Shown: positions 1 to 11,349, counted from the first letter of the stretch. The stretch is DNA of 64,000 nt from Cololabis saira (GCF_033807715.1 NC_084591.1:49777415-49841414); one strand, 5' to 3'. Notes: generated from the letters alone by a model not told the origin. Numbers and translations are program-made.

Positions 1-1815
1 TAACAGACCCTAGTACTGAACCCTGCGGGACACCATACCAGACCCTAGAACTGAACCCTGCGGGACACCATAGACCCCTACAACTGAACCCTGCGGGACA
101 CCATAGTAGACCCTAGTACTGAACCCTGCAGGACACCATACCAGACCCTAGAACTGAACCCTGCGGGACACCATAGACCCTAGAACTGAACCCTGCGGGA
201 CACCATAGACCCTAGAACTGAACCCTGCAGGACACCATAGCAGACCCTAGCACTGAACCCTGCGGGACACCATAACAGACCCTAGAACTGGACCCTGCGG
301 GACACCGTAGCAGACCCTAGAACTGAACCCTGTGGGACACCATAACAGACCCTAGTACTGAACCCTGCGGGACACCATAGCAGACCCTAGAACTGAACCC
401 TGCGGGACACCATAACAGACCCTAGAACTGAACCCTGCGGGACACCATAGCAGACCCTAGTACTGAACCCTGCAGGGCACCATAACAGACCCTAGAACTG
501 AACCCTGCGGGACACCGTAGCAGACCCTAGAACTGAACCCTGCGGGACACCATAACAGACACTAGAACTGAACCCTGCGGGACACCGTAGCAGACCCTAG
601 AACTGAACCCTGTGGGACACCATAACAGACCCTAGAACTGAACCCTGCGGGACACCATAGACCCTAGAACTGAACCCTGCGGGACACCATAACAGCCCCT
701 AGAACTGAACCCTGCAGGACACCATAACAGACCCTAGAACTGAACCCTGCAGGACACCATAGACCCTAGTACTGAACCCTGCGGGACACCATAGCAGACC
801 CTAGTACTGAACCCTGCAGGACACCATACCAGACCCTAGAACTGAACCCTGCGGGACACCATAGACCCTAGAACTGAACCCTGCGGGACACCATAGTAGA
901 CCGTAGTACTGAACCCTGCGGGACACCATAGCAGACCCTAGAACTGAACCCTGCGGGACACCATAGCAGACCCTAGTACTGAACCCTGCAGGACACCATA
1001 CCAGACCCTAGAACTGAACCCTGCGGGACACCATAGACCCTAGAACTGAACCCTGCGGGACACCATAGACCCTAGAACTGAACCCTGCGGGACACCATAG
1101 CATACCCTAGTACTGAACCCTGCGGGACACCATAGACCCTAGAACTGAACCCTGCAGGACACCATAACAGACCCTAGCACTGGACCCTGCGGGGCACCAT
1201 AGACCCTAGAACTGAACCCTGCAGGACACCATAACAGACCCTAGCACTGGACCCTGCGGGGCACCATAGACCCTAGAACTGAACCCTGCAGGACACCATA
1301 GCAGACCCTAGAACTGAACCCTGCGGGACACCATAGACCCTAGTACTGAACCCTGTGGGACACCATAACAGACCCTAGCACTGGACCCTGCGGGACACCA
1401 TAGACCCTAGAACTGAACCCTGCGGGACACCATAGTAGACCCTAGAACTGAACCCTGCGGGACACCATAGACCCTAGTACTTAACCCTGTGGTACACCAT
1501 AACATACCCTAGAACTGAACCCTGTGGGACACCATAACAGACCCTAGAACTGAACCCTGCGGGACACCATAGACCCTAGAACTGAACCCTGCGGGACACC
1601 ATAGCAGACCCTAGAACTGAACCCTGTGGGACACCATAACAGACCCTAGCACTGGACCTTGTGGGACACCATAGCAGACCCTAGAACTGAACCCTGCAGG
1701 ACACCATAACAGACCCTAGTACTGAACCCTGCAGGACACCAAAGCAGACCCTAGAACTGAACCCTGCAGGACACCATAACAGACCCTAGTACTGAACCCT
1801 GCAGGACACCATACC
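1..1815. repeat. Large minisatellite, 35-bp unit with 32-bp variants
   Basis: Roughly 50 head-to-tail copies of a unit containing CAGACCCTAG, ACTGAACCCTG and GGGACACCATA. The full unit is 35 bp, and many copies lack a CAG trinucleotide, giving 32 bp. Copies differ by scattered substitutions (aactg/tactg/cactg, gcggg/gcagg/gtggg). Read on the - strand a unit encodes YGVPQGSVLGS, which is the conserved reverse-transcriptase motif of L2/CR1-type LINEs, so the array probably began in a LINE fragment. It runs off the left edge of the window. Confidence 0.95.
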
Positions 1816-1869
1816 AGACCCTTGTCTATTCTGATGAACCTGATGACCTTGTGTACATGGACCCTCCTG
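1786..1869 (-). CDS. Possible terminal exon of the unknown coiled-coil gene
   Basis: On the - strand a long pyrimidine tract ends in CTTCAG at 1875-1870, followed by 27 codons and a TAG. The acceptor is compatible in phase (0) with the donor at 2023. The peptide is Gln-rich at first (QEGPCTQGHQVHQNRQGSG), then enters the minisatellite, which supplies the last residues and the stop codon. The implied intron is about 150 bp. Nothing beyond the splice signals and phase supports it, and other acceptors or a more distant exon remain possible. Confidence 0.22.
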   Translation of the reverse strand, partial: QEGPCTQGHQVHQNRQGSGMVSCRVQY

Positions 1870-2023
1870 CTGAAGACCAGCCGGGCAGAGCAGGAAAAGA
1901 GAGGATGAAGAACAGAGAGAGGAGACACAGATATATTGTCAAAGGTACAAATAAATATATATTAGCATTAATTATTATAATAAAGGGGGGGTTCTACCAT
2001 AGGAAAACTGCAGCTAGACCTAC

Positions 2024-2304
2024 CTCGTCCCTGTCTACATGCGCTGCAGGACCCTTCAGGATGTGCTGGAGGACCTGACTCTGCTGCTGCTGCCTTGCTC
2101 GGAGGCTCTGCTCCTGCCGGAGGGCCTCCTGAACCCGGGACAGGTCCCTGAGGGACGCCTTATTCTCTCTGTCCACCTGTTCCTGGATGATCCTGGTCTT
2201 CTCAAGCTCTTCCTGCCGCCGCTTTTCCTCTTCTTCTCTTTTGCGTTCTTCTTCTTTTTTGCGTTTCTTCTGCTCTGTTGCTTGTTTCTCTTCCTCAATT
2301 CGGC
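2024..2304 (-). CDS. Exon 3 of the unknown gene: charged coiled coil
   Basis: The acceptor CGTAAAG precedes GC CGA ATT, and the donor is GAG|GTAGGT. The 281-bp exon adds 93 codons after the split Gly. The first half alternates Glu and Lys/Arg without Pro; the second half ([20 protein letters not shown]) keeps heptad-like Leu spacing. Such composition is common among unrelated coiled coils and gives no family assignment. Confidence 0.6.
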
Positions 2305-5300
2305 CTTTACGAAAAATAAAAAAAATGTAGTAATGAATTAAAGTGACCATTTGATGGCCATTTCCAGTCATTTTACTCTTATCTATGGTCAATCAGCTAA
2401 TCGAGTTTGAAAGTGCTGGCAAAGGATAAATGTGAATACTCAACTCAACTTTATTTATAAATCACTTTAAAAACAACACAGTTGACCAAAGTGTTGAACA
2501 CAAACATGGATTCAAACATTAAAAAATGAAAACATGTAAAACAAATATGAAACATAAAAGCATAAAAACAAAAATAAAACATTAACGCCGAGATCTCAAG
2601 CTGACTTAAAGGCCAAAACGAAAACTTATGTTTTAAAGGAGGATTTAAAAACAGGAACATCAGAGTAATCTTATTCATGCTTCAGTAGAATATAAACTTG
2701 GGTGTCATCAGCATAAAAGTGGAATGAAATTCCATGATTTTGGAGAAGTGATCCAAGCAGAAGCACGAATAATGAAAATAGAGGGCCGAGAGTTGAACCC
2801 TGAGGCACTCCGCATGTGAGAGGTAGAGGGGAGGCAGGAGGTGCAGGGGTTAAAGGAGGGAGGGTCAAAGGTGTCCCTGCTGTTCATAACCCTTTTATTA
2901 AAGAAAGACGTTCTCACCAACTGTAGTACAGTTCTCCAGGCTGAGAGAACAGAGTTGATGGTTTTAAATCCAACCTGAGGATTTGGGATGTTACATGCAA
3001 TAATATAAAATAATATGTTTTTTTCTGATAAACTCGCCAGCTGCTCCTCAACATCTGGAAAGACACCTGTATTTCATCTTTCTTCAATTCACGCTCAGCT
3101 CTCCAGCACTCCCACCCGATGGCGCAGGCATCCTCATGAAACCAGCGCTCAGATCTGGGCGTGGAAAGCTTTGTTCTAAGCTGAACCACAGCATCTAGAG
3201 CACTTTGGCAGGACGAATGAAAGCGGGATGAGAGTTGGTTTAGATAAAAGCTGCAGAGAACTGAGCAGCTGTGGAGGAGCACACAATTTAACCATGTGAC
3301 ACGAGAACGGCACAAACTGTAAAAGATTACATGAGTGAATGACATTTTATCAGTGACCTAAGTCTTTGACCGATGACTTTACAAGGCAAGTTTATTTCTA
3401 TTGTTCAACTCAACAACAAGGTCGTTCAAAGTGCTTCTTAGAGACATTAAAACATAAATAAAAATCATGATTTAAAATTTAAACAAAAAAAATAAAAAAG
3501 AACAATAGATAAAATCAGATATTAAAGATAGATAGTTAAAATTTCAGTTTTAAAACTAAAAATTAAAAGTAAAACTGCAGGTTTGGATCTTTATTCAGGT
3601 GCAGCGGAGAACAGATGAGTCTTCAACCTGGACTTTAATAAACTGAGTGTTTCAGCTGATCTGAGGCTTCTGGGAGTTTGTTCCAGACCTGTGGAGCATA
3701 GAAACTGAACGCAGCTTCTCCATGTCTGGTTCTGGTTCTGGGAACGGATGAAGAACCAGATCCAAATGACCTGAGAGGTCTGGAAGGTTCATACTGGATC
3801 AGGAGGTCCCTGGTGTGTTCTGGTTCTGGACCATTCAGGTCTTTATAGACCAGCACCAGAACGTTAAAGTCCTCTGATGGACAGACAGCCAGGTAAAGAC
3901 CTCAGAGCTGGACTGATGTGGTCTGATGTGGACTGATGTGGACTGATGTGGACTGATGTGGACTGATGTGGTCTGATGTGGTCTGATGTGGACTGATGTG
4001 GTCTGATGTGGTCTGATGTGGACTGATGTGGTCTGATGTGGTCTGATGTGGACTGATGTGGTCTGATGTGGTCTGATGTGGTCTGATGTGGACTGATGTG
4101 GACTGATGTGGACTGATGTGGACTGATGTGGACTGATGTGGTCTGATGTGGACTGATGTGGTCTGATGTGGACTGATGTGGTCTGATGTGGACTGATGTG
4201 GTCTGATGTGGTCTGATGTGGTCTGATGTGGTCTGATGTGGTCTGATGTGGACTGATGTGGTCCACTTTGTTGGTCCTAGTGAGGACTGGATCAGTTCTG
4301 GATGAGCTGCCAGTGTCTAATTGACTTTTAAGGTGGACTGTAAAGATGCTGTTACAATTATCAAGCTGCTAAAGATGGATGCTGGACTAGAGTCTCCAGG
4401 TCCTGCTGAGACATCAGATCGTTTATCTTGATATGTTCTTAAGTTGGTAGTAGGCTGACTTTGTTATCAATCTGTTCTTAAGGTGGTAGTAGGATGACTT
4501 TGTTATCAATCTGTTCTTAAGGTGGTAGTAGGATGACTTTGTTATCAATCTGTTCTTAAGGTGGTAGTAGGATGACTTTGTTATCAATCTGTTCTTAAGG
4601 TGGTAGTAGGATGACTTTGTTATCAATCTGTTCTTAAGGTGGTAGTAGGATGACTTTGTTGTCGTCTTAATGTCTTTTTCCAAATGTTGGTCTTAGTCCA
4701 TCCCTACACCCAGTTTTCTGGCCTGGCTGGTGGTTTTTAGGTGTTTAGATTGAAGCTCTGTGGGCGCCTGTGATCATTTCTCTTTGGCTCCAAAGACAAT
4801 AACCTCAGTTTAGTTTAGCTGGAGAAAGTTGTGGCACATCCCATCAATAATCTCCTCAAAGCATTTACCAAGAGCCTGTACATGGCCTCGGTCTCCTGGG
4901 GACACTAATATATACCTGTGTGTCATTGGCATAGCTGTGGTAGTTTATGTTGTTGTTCTTTATAATCTGTGCCAGCGGGAGCATTTGGATGTTAAACAGA
5001 AGAGATCCTAGGATGGAACCCTGGGGAACTCCACGTGTGATTGTTGTCTGCTCAGGTGTAAAGTTAGCTGTTGACACAAAGTACTTCCTGTTCTCTAAGT
5101 TTGTTCTGAACCCGTTTAGTCCAGGCCCAGAAAGACCCGCCCAGGTATCCAGTGGTTTTGTTTCCAGATGTTTCCACATCTGTGTTCAGACATTCGTAAT
5201 TAAACTCTGGTCAGAGCGTCTCTGAGCTGCGGTCTGAAACCTGGCTTGAAGCTTCATAGCAGTTATTTTGGGTTAAAAGGTTATTTAGCTGTTGAAGATA

Positions 5301-6262
5301 GAGATTTGAGACAAGATTGTCCTTTTTCAGCAGAGGTTTAATTCCAGCTGTTTTTAGTGGCTCTGGAAAAACACCTGACATTAAGGACAAGTTCACCAAC
5401 AGTAACTGGTCTGACTCCAACATCTTTGAGACCTTTTTTAAAAAAACCTGTTGGCTGGACGTCTAAACAGGAAGAGGTGGAGTTCAGCGAACGTAAGATG
5501 TCCCCCAGGTTAGGGATGTAACGGTATGGGATTTCTTTTGGTACTAGGAGCCATGAAATGACCAACAAAACAGACAAGTATCTGTATCAAATTATCAAAT
5601 TGATGTTTTATGTAAAGTCATACAATATTATATTAGGTTTATGCTATATATTGTATGCTTTCTAAACATGCATTTCAATCTGTCCAACCTTCTGTCTCAA
5701 CTGAAGTTCCACCTCAAAGCCCAGACCTGACAACGCCTCAAACGTGCTTTTTCTTCAGATCTCCCAAAAAAACACTTTAACCATTACTAATGCTTGTTAG
5801 TCTCTGGTTTAGCCACTGTGGTCCACCATCATAAACCCGTTCAAAACCATTACAGTTGTACTTACCGAAGTTGGGACAGCGGTAAACTACATTTTTATAT
5901 GTTTCATTGACCATTTCAAATTCTTTGCGGTCCTGGCTCTCTCTTATGGTGTACGATGCAAGCCAAGACCAACTCCTGAGGTCAAACGATGAGTGATTTC
6001 CATATCGAAGGAAAATCCCTCTATCGTAGAACAAAGGTGCAAAAGGTACTGTCAAAAAGAAGATGGATTTCGCTGAAGTTTTGCTGTTTCCTTCCAGTTT
6101 CTGACCACGCTGAAGTAAAGAAAAAGAGAAGAAGCAACAGTAAATAAGTGATTAAACAAAACAGTCAATCTTCAATTACATTTTTTAACTTACTTCATCT
6201 TCTTTTGTGGACCAGTACCAAGTGTAAGGAGTCGTATTCGTAATTGTCTGATCAAAGGACAT
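2024..6262 (-). CDS. Unrecognised coiled-coil protein gene (three exons seen)
   Basis: Exons join as 6262-6194, 6109-5866 and 2304-2024. Exon 1 starts [18 protein letters not shown] with an in-frame TGA 12 nt upstream of the ATG, and ends GAA|GTAAGT (phase 0). Exon 2 follows a TTCAG acceptor and ends TTCG|GTAAGT (phase 1). Exon 3 opens with two bases that complete a Gly codon, so the phases agree. The first ~105 residues show no signal peptide and no domain I can name; they contain [12 protein letters not shown]. Exon 3 (about 93 residues) is a Glu/Lys/Arg/Gln-rich coiled coil ([19 protein letters not shown]). The 3.5 kb second intron is filled with LINE fragments. Function is unknown. Exon structure is inferred from splice consensus and phase only, and the join across the long intron is the weakest link. 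Confidence 0.55.
2433..3350 (-). mobile_element. L2-like LINE fragment, internally deleted
   Basis: Reading the - strand, 3345-2995 gives a conserved endonuclease-RT linker ([20 protein letters not shown]) and 2868-2671 gives the RT catalytic area ([12 protein letters not shown] and YADDTQVYI). The intervening RT core is missing. The low-coordinate end has the LINE 3' end (caactcaactttatttataaa). It lies in the large intron of the unknown gene, on the same strand. Confidence 0.75.
3895..4262. repeat. 10-bp minisatellite in a LINE remnant
   Basis: About 36 copies of gtctgatgtg or gactgatgtg. The second base alternates T or A in runs, giving an irregular two-state pattern. The - strand reads as an open [14 protein letters not shown] repeat, which is an accident of the unit rather than a protein. 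Confidence 0.95.
4427..4665. repeat. 39-bp minisatellite, about six copies
   Basis: Near-identical units containing ATCAATCTGTTCTTAAGGTG and GTAGTAGGATGACTTTG. Because 39 is divisible by three, the - strand stays open ([12 protein letters not shown] repeated). It lies inside the L2-like LINE remnant and has no sign of being expressed. Confidence 0.93.
5531..5865. other. Intronic sequence without recognisable features
   Basis: Low-GC sequence between the LINE remnant and exon 2 of the unknown - strand gene. I see no repeat end, splice-flanked exon or RNA gene here. Confidence 0.5.
5866..6109 (-). CDS. Exon 2 of the unknown gene
   Basis: The acceptor CTTTACTTCAG and donor TTCG|GTAAGT are both strong. 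The exon is 244 bp, 81 codons plus one base. It encodes a mixed hydrophobic/polar segment with [15 protein letters not shown] and [14 protein letters not shown]. If the donor were ignored, the frame would read on for about 25 residues to a stop, so a retained-intron end is an alternative. Confidence 0.6.
6194..6262 (-). CDS. Exon 1 (start) of the unknown gene
   Basis: Twenty-three codons from ATG to GAA|GTAAGT. The ATG context has A at -3, and an in-frame TGA lies 12 nt upstream, so no longer N-terminus exists in this exon. An upstream 5' UTR exon cannot be excluded. Confidence 0.5.
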
Positions 6263-6660
6263 GTTGGACCATCAGCTCAAAGCCCAGTTGCTTTTTCACT
6301 AAAAACGAGAAGACTTCAATGAGTGGTTTCAAGAGACCCACAAACTTTACAGAATTCTAACTTGCCTGAAATAAAAAATACTTCAACTATTAATGACTCT
6401 ATTGTTGTTATAAACCTAGGTTACTTCTTCCCAGCAGGTTTTTCTGATCTGTTGTTCTTGTTCTCTTCTCTTTCCGTTCCACTCAACCTCCAACCGGTCC
6501 AGGTGGATGCTGGTCCTTCCCCAGTCCTGTTCTGTCAAAGGTTTCTTCCTGTTAAAGGTGTCTTTTTCTTTCCACAGTTGCCTGGTGCTGGATTAGGACG
6601 GGGGATCGTATCCAGGTAACATTTTGATACAACATGTGTACAACTTGTTGCAAATGAAGC
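6263..6660. promoter_or_regulatory. Upstream region of the unknown - strand gene
   Basis: This stretch precedes the putative first exon and would hold its 5' UTR and promoter. I see no TATA box or CpG island at a convincing position. Confidence 0.2.
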
Positions 6661-6662
6661 TA

Positions 6663-6783
6663 AACTGGCAGCACGGTGGCTTAGTGGTTAGCACTGTTGC
6701 CTCACAGCAAGAAGGTTCCCGGTTCGACTCCCAGGCCCAGCAGGACCTTTCTGTGTGGAGTTTGCACGTTCTCCCCGTGCTTG
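6663..6783 (+). mobile_element. tRNA-derived SINE, 5' part
   Basis: Starts ggcagcacggtggcttagtg, a very common teleost repeat head. It has an A-box-like TGGCTTAGTGG and a B box GGTTCGACTCC, the internal Pol III promoter of a tRNA-derived SINE. It ends abruptly after the ctccccgtgcttgg block, so it is truncated. Confidence 0.7.
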
Positions 6784-6949
6784 GAGATAAAATAGATAAT
6801 AAAATGCTGCACAGCTTTGTGCTATAATAAAGTACAATAAAGTGCTTAAACCTGGAGCTGCTGCACTTTTCTCTCAGTAGGTTTAGCCGCCAACCGCAGA
6901 TAGCAGTTTTATTGAGGTCAAAGTCCAGGTTCTTATCCACAACCGTCCT

Positions 6950-7145
6950 CAGTTTCTAGCCGGCTTCAGTTTCTAGCCGGCTTCAGTTTCTTCTCGCAGT
7001 CTTTGGGTTCCTGTAAAAGTCTTCGGGTTCCTTTACAAACCTCCGGATTCCTCTAGAAACCTTTGGGTTCCCCTATATACTCTTCACTTACCTCTAGAAG
7101 TCTTCAGGTTCCTCTAAAAACTTTTGGGTTTCTCTAAGAACTTTT
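6950..7145. repeat. Degenerate tandem repeat, about 22 bp
   Basis: It begins with a short perfect duplication of agtttctagccggcttc. Then follow seven or so diverged units of the form tctttgggttcctctaaaaa. The decay suggests an old array. Confidence 0.7.
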
Positions 7146-7379
7146 CGGAACAGTGTGATCAGAAAGTTGTTAAATTCTCTCACTTCTCACTCAGATGTAC
7201 TCGACTTAAAGGGGACCTATTATGAAAAACATGTTTTTTCTTGTTTTAACATATATAAAGTGGTCTCCCCTCACCCTGCCAGCAGAGGGGAGACGAAATC
7301 CCATAAATTTCTGCAAGGTCTGTGACCCCCGCCTTACAGAGTCCCCCAGTGTCACATGATTTTTTTGAGCCGATTAGAA

Positions 7380-7413
7380 TCTGCGCCTATGGTGACGTCA
7401 CCATAGGCGCAGA
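7380..7413. repeat. 34-bp perfect palindrome centred on a CRE
   Basis: Two exact arms (TCTGCGCCTATGG and its complement) surround TGACGTCA, the consensus cAMP-response element. It lies within the piggyBac-like MITE, near where another copy has a different inverted repeat (around 47033-47070). Confidence 0.9.
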
Positions 7414-8049
7414 GGTTCGGCCTCCGCTGCTGAAACCACGCCCACAACCAGCTCTCTCCGCCGGTTGGAGCTCCGCCATTGTTCAGCAGCGGTGACTGTT
7501 TTCCACCGGTTTCAACAGTGAGGGAGAGTTAAAATGAGGTTTTGCATCGACATTTACCCTCATAAAAGGATCAGTTCCAACAGCACGGACCCGGCAACTG
7601 CACACGAGTCAGCGGTAAGTTCCTTTTTTTTTATGTTATTTATATTTGTATGATCTTTGCATGGGCTAAGTATTTAGCTTAGCCCCAGAGCACCGGCGCC
7701 GCATACGGAGCTGCGGGGGCGGCTCACAGACCGGCCCGGCTCCAGTGTTCCCTAACGGAGCCACTCACTCGTTAGGTAAATTAGTAATACATTTTTTCTG
7801 TCTGGTTTCAGATCTTCCAAGCACCTGAAGCTGTTCAACGACACCTTCAGAAGATGCCCGGTCCTTCCTTGAGCCAGCAATAGTGCATAAATGTTATTTA
7901 TATACAACTCATATTTTATTTTTTTAACAATAAAGTTGCCATTTGTGAAAATTCATTGTTTTGATTTATTTACAGTAAACATGATTCATCTGTCTTGTAA
8001 CATAAGAAATGATGAGAAATCTTCCTGTGTGAAGACGAGGTGACTAAAG

Positions 8050-8137
8050 GCTGATTTATGGTTCCGCGTTACACCAACGCAGAATCTACGGCGTAGGGTA
8101 CGCGTCAATTTAACGCAGAACCGTAAATCAGGCTTTA
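8050..8137. mobile_element. Short palindromic MITE
   Basis: Imperfect inverted ends gctgatttatggttc and gaaccgtaaatcaggc enclose a GC-rich core with ACGGCGTAGGGTACGCG. A related longer copy is at 42927-43063. Confidence 0.75.
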
Positions 8138-8474
8138 AGATCCGTTTACAGCGTGTAACTGAATGAGAGCGTCCGACTATCACGTCGAGCTGCGTGACAT
8201 CGGACGCTCTCTGTCCACACTGAAACTGTTAAACTCGCGGCCAGTTAGGACAGTCTAATACAAAAAAAATAAAGCCATGGAATTGATCTTGTCGCAGAAG
8301 CTTCTCGCATGGGACACGTTTTGTGTACAACGCAGCCGGCTGCTCTGGCCGGAGCAAGGTTTATTCTCCTCCCCTCCTACACGTCATTCAAGCAGCCAAT
8401 CAGCGCAGAGCCTCATTATCATAGCCCCCCCGCCCTTAAAATGAAGCACAGAAAAAGGCTTTAGAAGCGGTAAA

Positions 8475-8750
8475 ACTGTTTCTGTTTCTACCAGACTCCT
8501 GCACAGATCAGGAGGTTTCTGTTTCTACCAGACTCCTGCACAGATCAGGAGGTTTCTGTTTCCTGTTTCTACCAGACTCCTGCACAGATCGGGAGGTTTC
8601 TGTTTCTACCAGACTCCTGCACAGATCAGGAGGTTTCTGTTTCCTGTTTCTACCAGACTCCTGCACAGATCGGGAGGTTTCTGTTTTCTGTTTCCTACCA
8701 GACTCCTGCAAACTTCAGGAGGTTTCTGTTTCCTACCAGACTCCTACACT
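8475..8750. repeat. Minisatellite, 37-44 bp unit
   Basis: About seven copies containing ccagactcctgcacagatc and aggaggtttctgtttc; unit length varies through an optional tgtttcc block. The - strand reads open by chance. Confidence 0.9.
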
Positions 8751-9300
8751 CGGCTCTAACTCAGTTACAGGTAAAGAGAGGAATCTCACCTCAGAGTTGT
8801 TTCTGGAGCCGGCTGCGACCCTCGGAGGAGCTCAGGTACAGGAGACGGAGGGGGGCGGAGGTTCTCCTTTAAAGGGACGGCAGTAGCAGACCTCCCCCTG
8901 CTGGTCATGTGACTTCCTAGAAATGTAAGCATGTTTATGTGAAACAGGCTAGAAAGAGGTGAACCAGAGTTCAGAAGCAGTTCAGCTGCTCGTCGTGGAG
9001 GACCCCCCCCCCCAGCCTCTTCATCAAATACACTTACATTTATTCTATAACAAAGGAAAACACTAGTGGCCATTGTCTCTGCACAATGTTTTAAATTATA
9101 TCTTAAGCGGTGTCTCAGGAAGAAAGATAAACACATTTAGCCACAAACCGGCCCCTTGAACGGGGTGTGGTTATTCTGTCCCTGTGTGTGTAAGTGAGTG
9201 TTTATAGTTTATAGTTTAATTAGGATCCCCATTAGCTACAGCAGAACTGCAGCTATTCTTCCTTTACATTATAAGCAAACCTAAACCTAAAGAGGTAGGA
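8751..9300. other. Intergenic sequence, little recognised
   Basis: A C9-C10 homopolymer lies near 9003-9013. A ggatccccattagct stretch near 9222 resembles the 3' region of a fish LINE. No gene is supported. Confidence 0.4.
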
Positions 9301-9308
9301 TATAAAAA

Positions 9309-9310
<2 letters not shown>

Positions 9311-9389
<79 letters not shown>
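9311..9389. repeat. (GT)n microsatellite
   Basis: About 39 uninterrupted GT dinucleotides. Apparent Cys-Val open frames across it are artefacts. Confidence 0.98.
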
Positions 9390-9390
<1 letters not shown>

Positions 9391-9428
9391 CGGGAGCAGC
9401 TGGAAGGCCAGCGGACTCTTACATACTC

Positions 9429-9620
<192 letters not shown>

Positions 9621-10136
9621 AGTAGGAAAATCCTATCGTCCCCCTGCATGTAGGCTGCTGCGCTTGATTTAAATTTTTGAATCAACACAATGTGCACACA
9701 TATCTCTGGTATGTTGTGTGCCTCTGCATATAAGTCATCATGGTGGGCCGCCATGACCAAAAATGCCAGGGCCATTTTTTGGTCCCAGTCCAGCCCTGAT
9801 TCTATGCCACAATGCCTGTTTCCAGGTCTTATTTCACACAACTGACGAGAATTACGTTTCTATACGGTCAAAACGTACAAAGACCGGGTCAAATCCAGTA
9901 TTAGAAAGTAATCTGTGCCGATTCGTGCGGTGAATCAAACCAATTTGACAATTCTACGTCCCAACGCCTGCATTCAGGGCTTATTACCTGTTTTGGAAAC
10001 GTTCTAACGGTTAAGTAAATATATACATAGATATAGAGAAGATGCAGTTAATAGAGACAGTATAGAGTAAATAAGTATATTTATATAAATATTTATATGG
10101 GCATGTGTGTACAAATATATAGAAATATTCAACTAT

Positions 10137-10278
10137 TTGTATGTATGTATGTATGTATGTATGTATGTATGTATGTATGTATGTATGTATGTATGTATGT
10201 ATGTATGTATGTATGTATGTATGTATGTATGTATGTATGTATGTATGTATGTATGTATGTATGTATGTATGTATGTAT
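10137..10278. repeat. (ATGT)n microsatellite
   Basis: About 35 copies of a tetranucleotide inside the dispersed repeat. The homologous position at 49818-49841 has only about five to six copies. Confidence 0.97.
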
Positions 10279-10290
10279 AGGTATGTGTGG

Positions 10291-10293
10291 GAT

Positions 10294-10350
<57 letters not shown>
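10291..10350. repeat. (ATA)n microsatellite
   Basis: About 19 trinucleotides directly before the composite repeat. The insertion may have used this tract as its target. Confidence 0.96.
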
Positions 10351-11349
10351 TAAAGCTGCAAGCAGCGATGAACGGGCCCTCGCACTCACGGCCGCCGCCC
10401 CCCATAAGCATATCAGAAATGACACCACCCACGACTTCCTATGTCAAACCATTCAAAAGTTATAGCAGAAAAAAGGGACAACCAATCACAAGAAGGGGCG
10501 GGGCTAATTCAGGCCAATGAAGGTCAAGGACTCCATACAGAGTCTGATGACACCACCCACGACTCTCCATGTCAAACCATTCAAAAGTTACAGCAGGAAA
10601 TAGGGACAACCAATCAAAAGAAGGGGCGGGGCTAATTTTCACCAATTATGGTCAAGGACTCAATACCGAGTCCCATGACACCACCCATGACTCTTTATGT
10701 CAAACCATTCAAAAGTTATGGCAGAGAAAAGTTTTCTGGGGGGTGCTGTTGAGCCATTTTGCCACGCCCATTAATGCAAACCATGAAATATCAAATTTAT
10801 CACCAGGCCTGGCTTGCATGCAAAATTTGGTGACTTTTGGAGAACTATCAAATATGGACCAATCAGATTAAGGGGGCACGCTTTTTGGCGTCTAGCATCG
10901 CCACGGTAACACTTTTGAAAGAGAAAAGTAATGCGCGTAGTCGCAAGATGGAGACGCACATTTTGAGGTATAAGTCACCTGGATGCACGTTGCGGTTCGG
11001 GCCGTATTAATTGCCGAAGGAATGGCATTAATTGCGCCAAAATTACACAATTAATTCAAAATGGCCGACTTCCTGTTCAATTTCGGCCATGGCGCCAAGA
11101 GACTTTTCTTTAAGTTGCGACATGATACAGGTGTGTACCGATTTTCGTTCATGTACGTCAAACCGTATTATGGGGCTTGAGGCTCAAAGTTTTTTCCCTC
11201 TGAACCAATCAGATGAAGGGTGGGCGCACTTTTTGGTGTCTAGCGTTGCCGCGGTAACGCTTTTAAATGAGAAAAGTAATGTGCGTCGTTGCAGGACAGG
11301 GACGCACATATTGATGTAGAAAAAAAAAATTGCTGACAAAAAAGTCTGT

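Larger units (their letters stand above)
3385..5530 (-). mobile_element. L2-like LINE remnant carrying two minisatellites
   Basis: On the - strand, 5480-5211 resembles the N-terminal RT ([15 protein letters not shown]), 5179-4865 carries RT boxes ([26 protein letters not shown]), and 3856-3635 carries the C-terminal segment ([11 protein letters not shown]). The low end is an L2-type 3' tail. Two tandem arrays at 3895-4262 and 4427-4665 interrupt it. Frame breaks and the ADD-to-AND change at the catalytic site show it is dead. Confidence 0.75.
7210..8470 (+). mobile_element. piggyBac-like MITE, 3' end missing
   Basis: Flanked on the left by TTAA (7206-7209) and starting AGGGGACCTATTATG, the terminus shared with the copies at 17860 and 46730. 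TTAA flanks are the piggyBac hallmark. It contains shared internal blocks (cagccaatcagcgcagagcc, cattatcatagcc) but no right terminus; a minisatellite follows. Another MITE (8050-8137) is nested in it. Confidence 0.7.

Noticed and set aside
1..1815. Regular direct repeats that could suggest a CRISPR array
   Set aside because: Repeats are contiguous with no unique spacers, the unit is LINE-derived, and the genome is eukaryotic.
3835..4266. A 143-residue His/Ser/Thr repeat frame on the - strand
   Set aside because: It is the 10-bp minisatellite inside a dead LINE; no splice sites or promoter support it.
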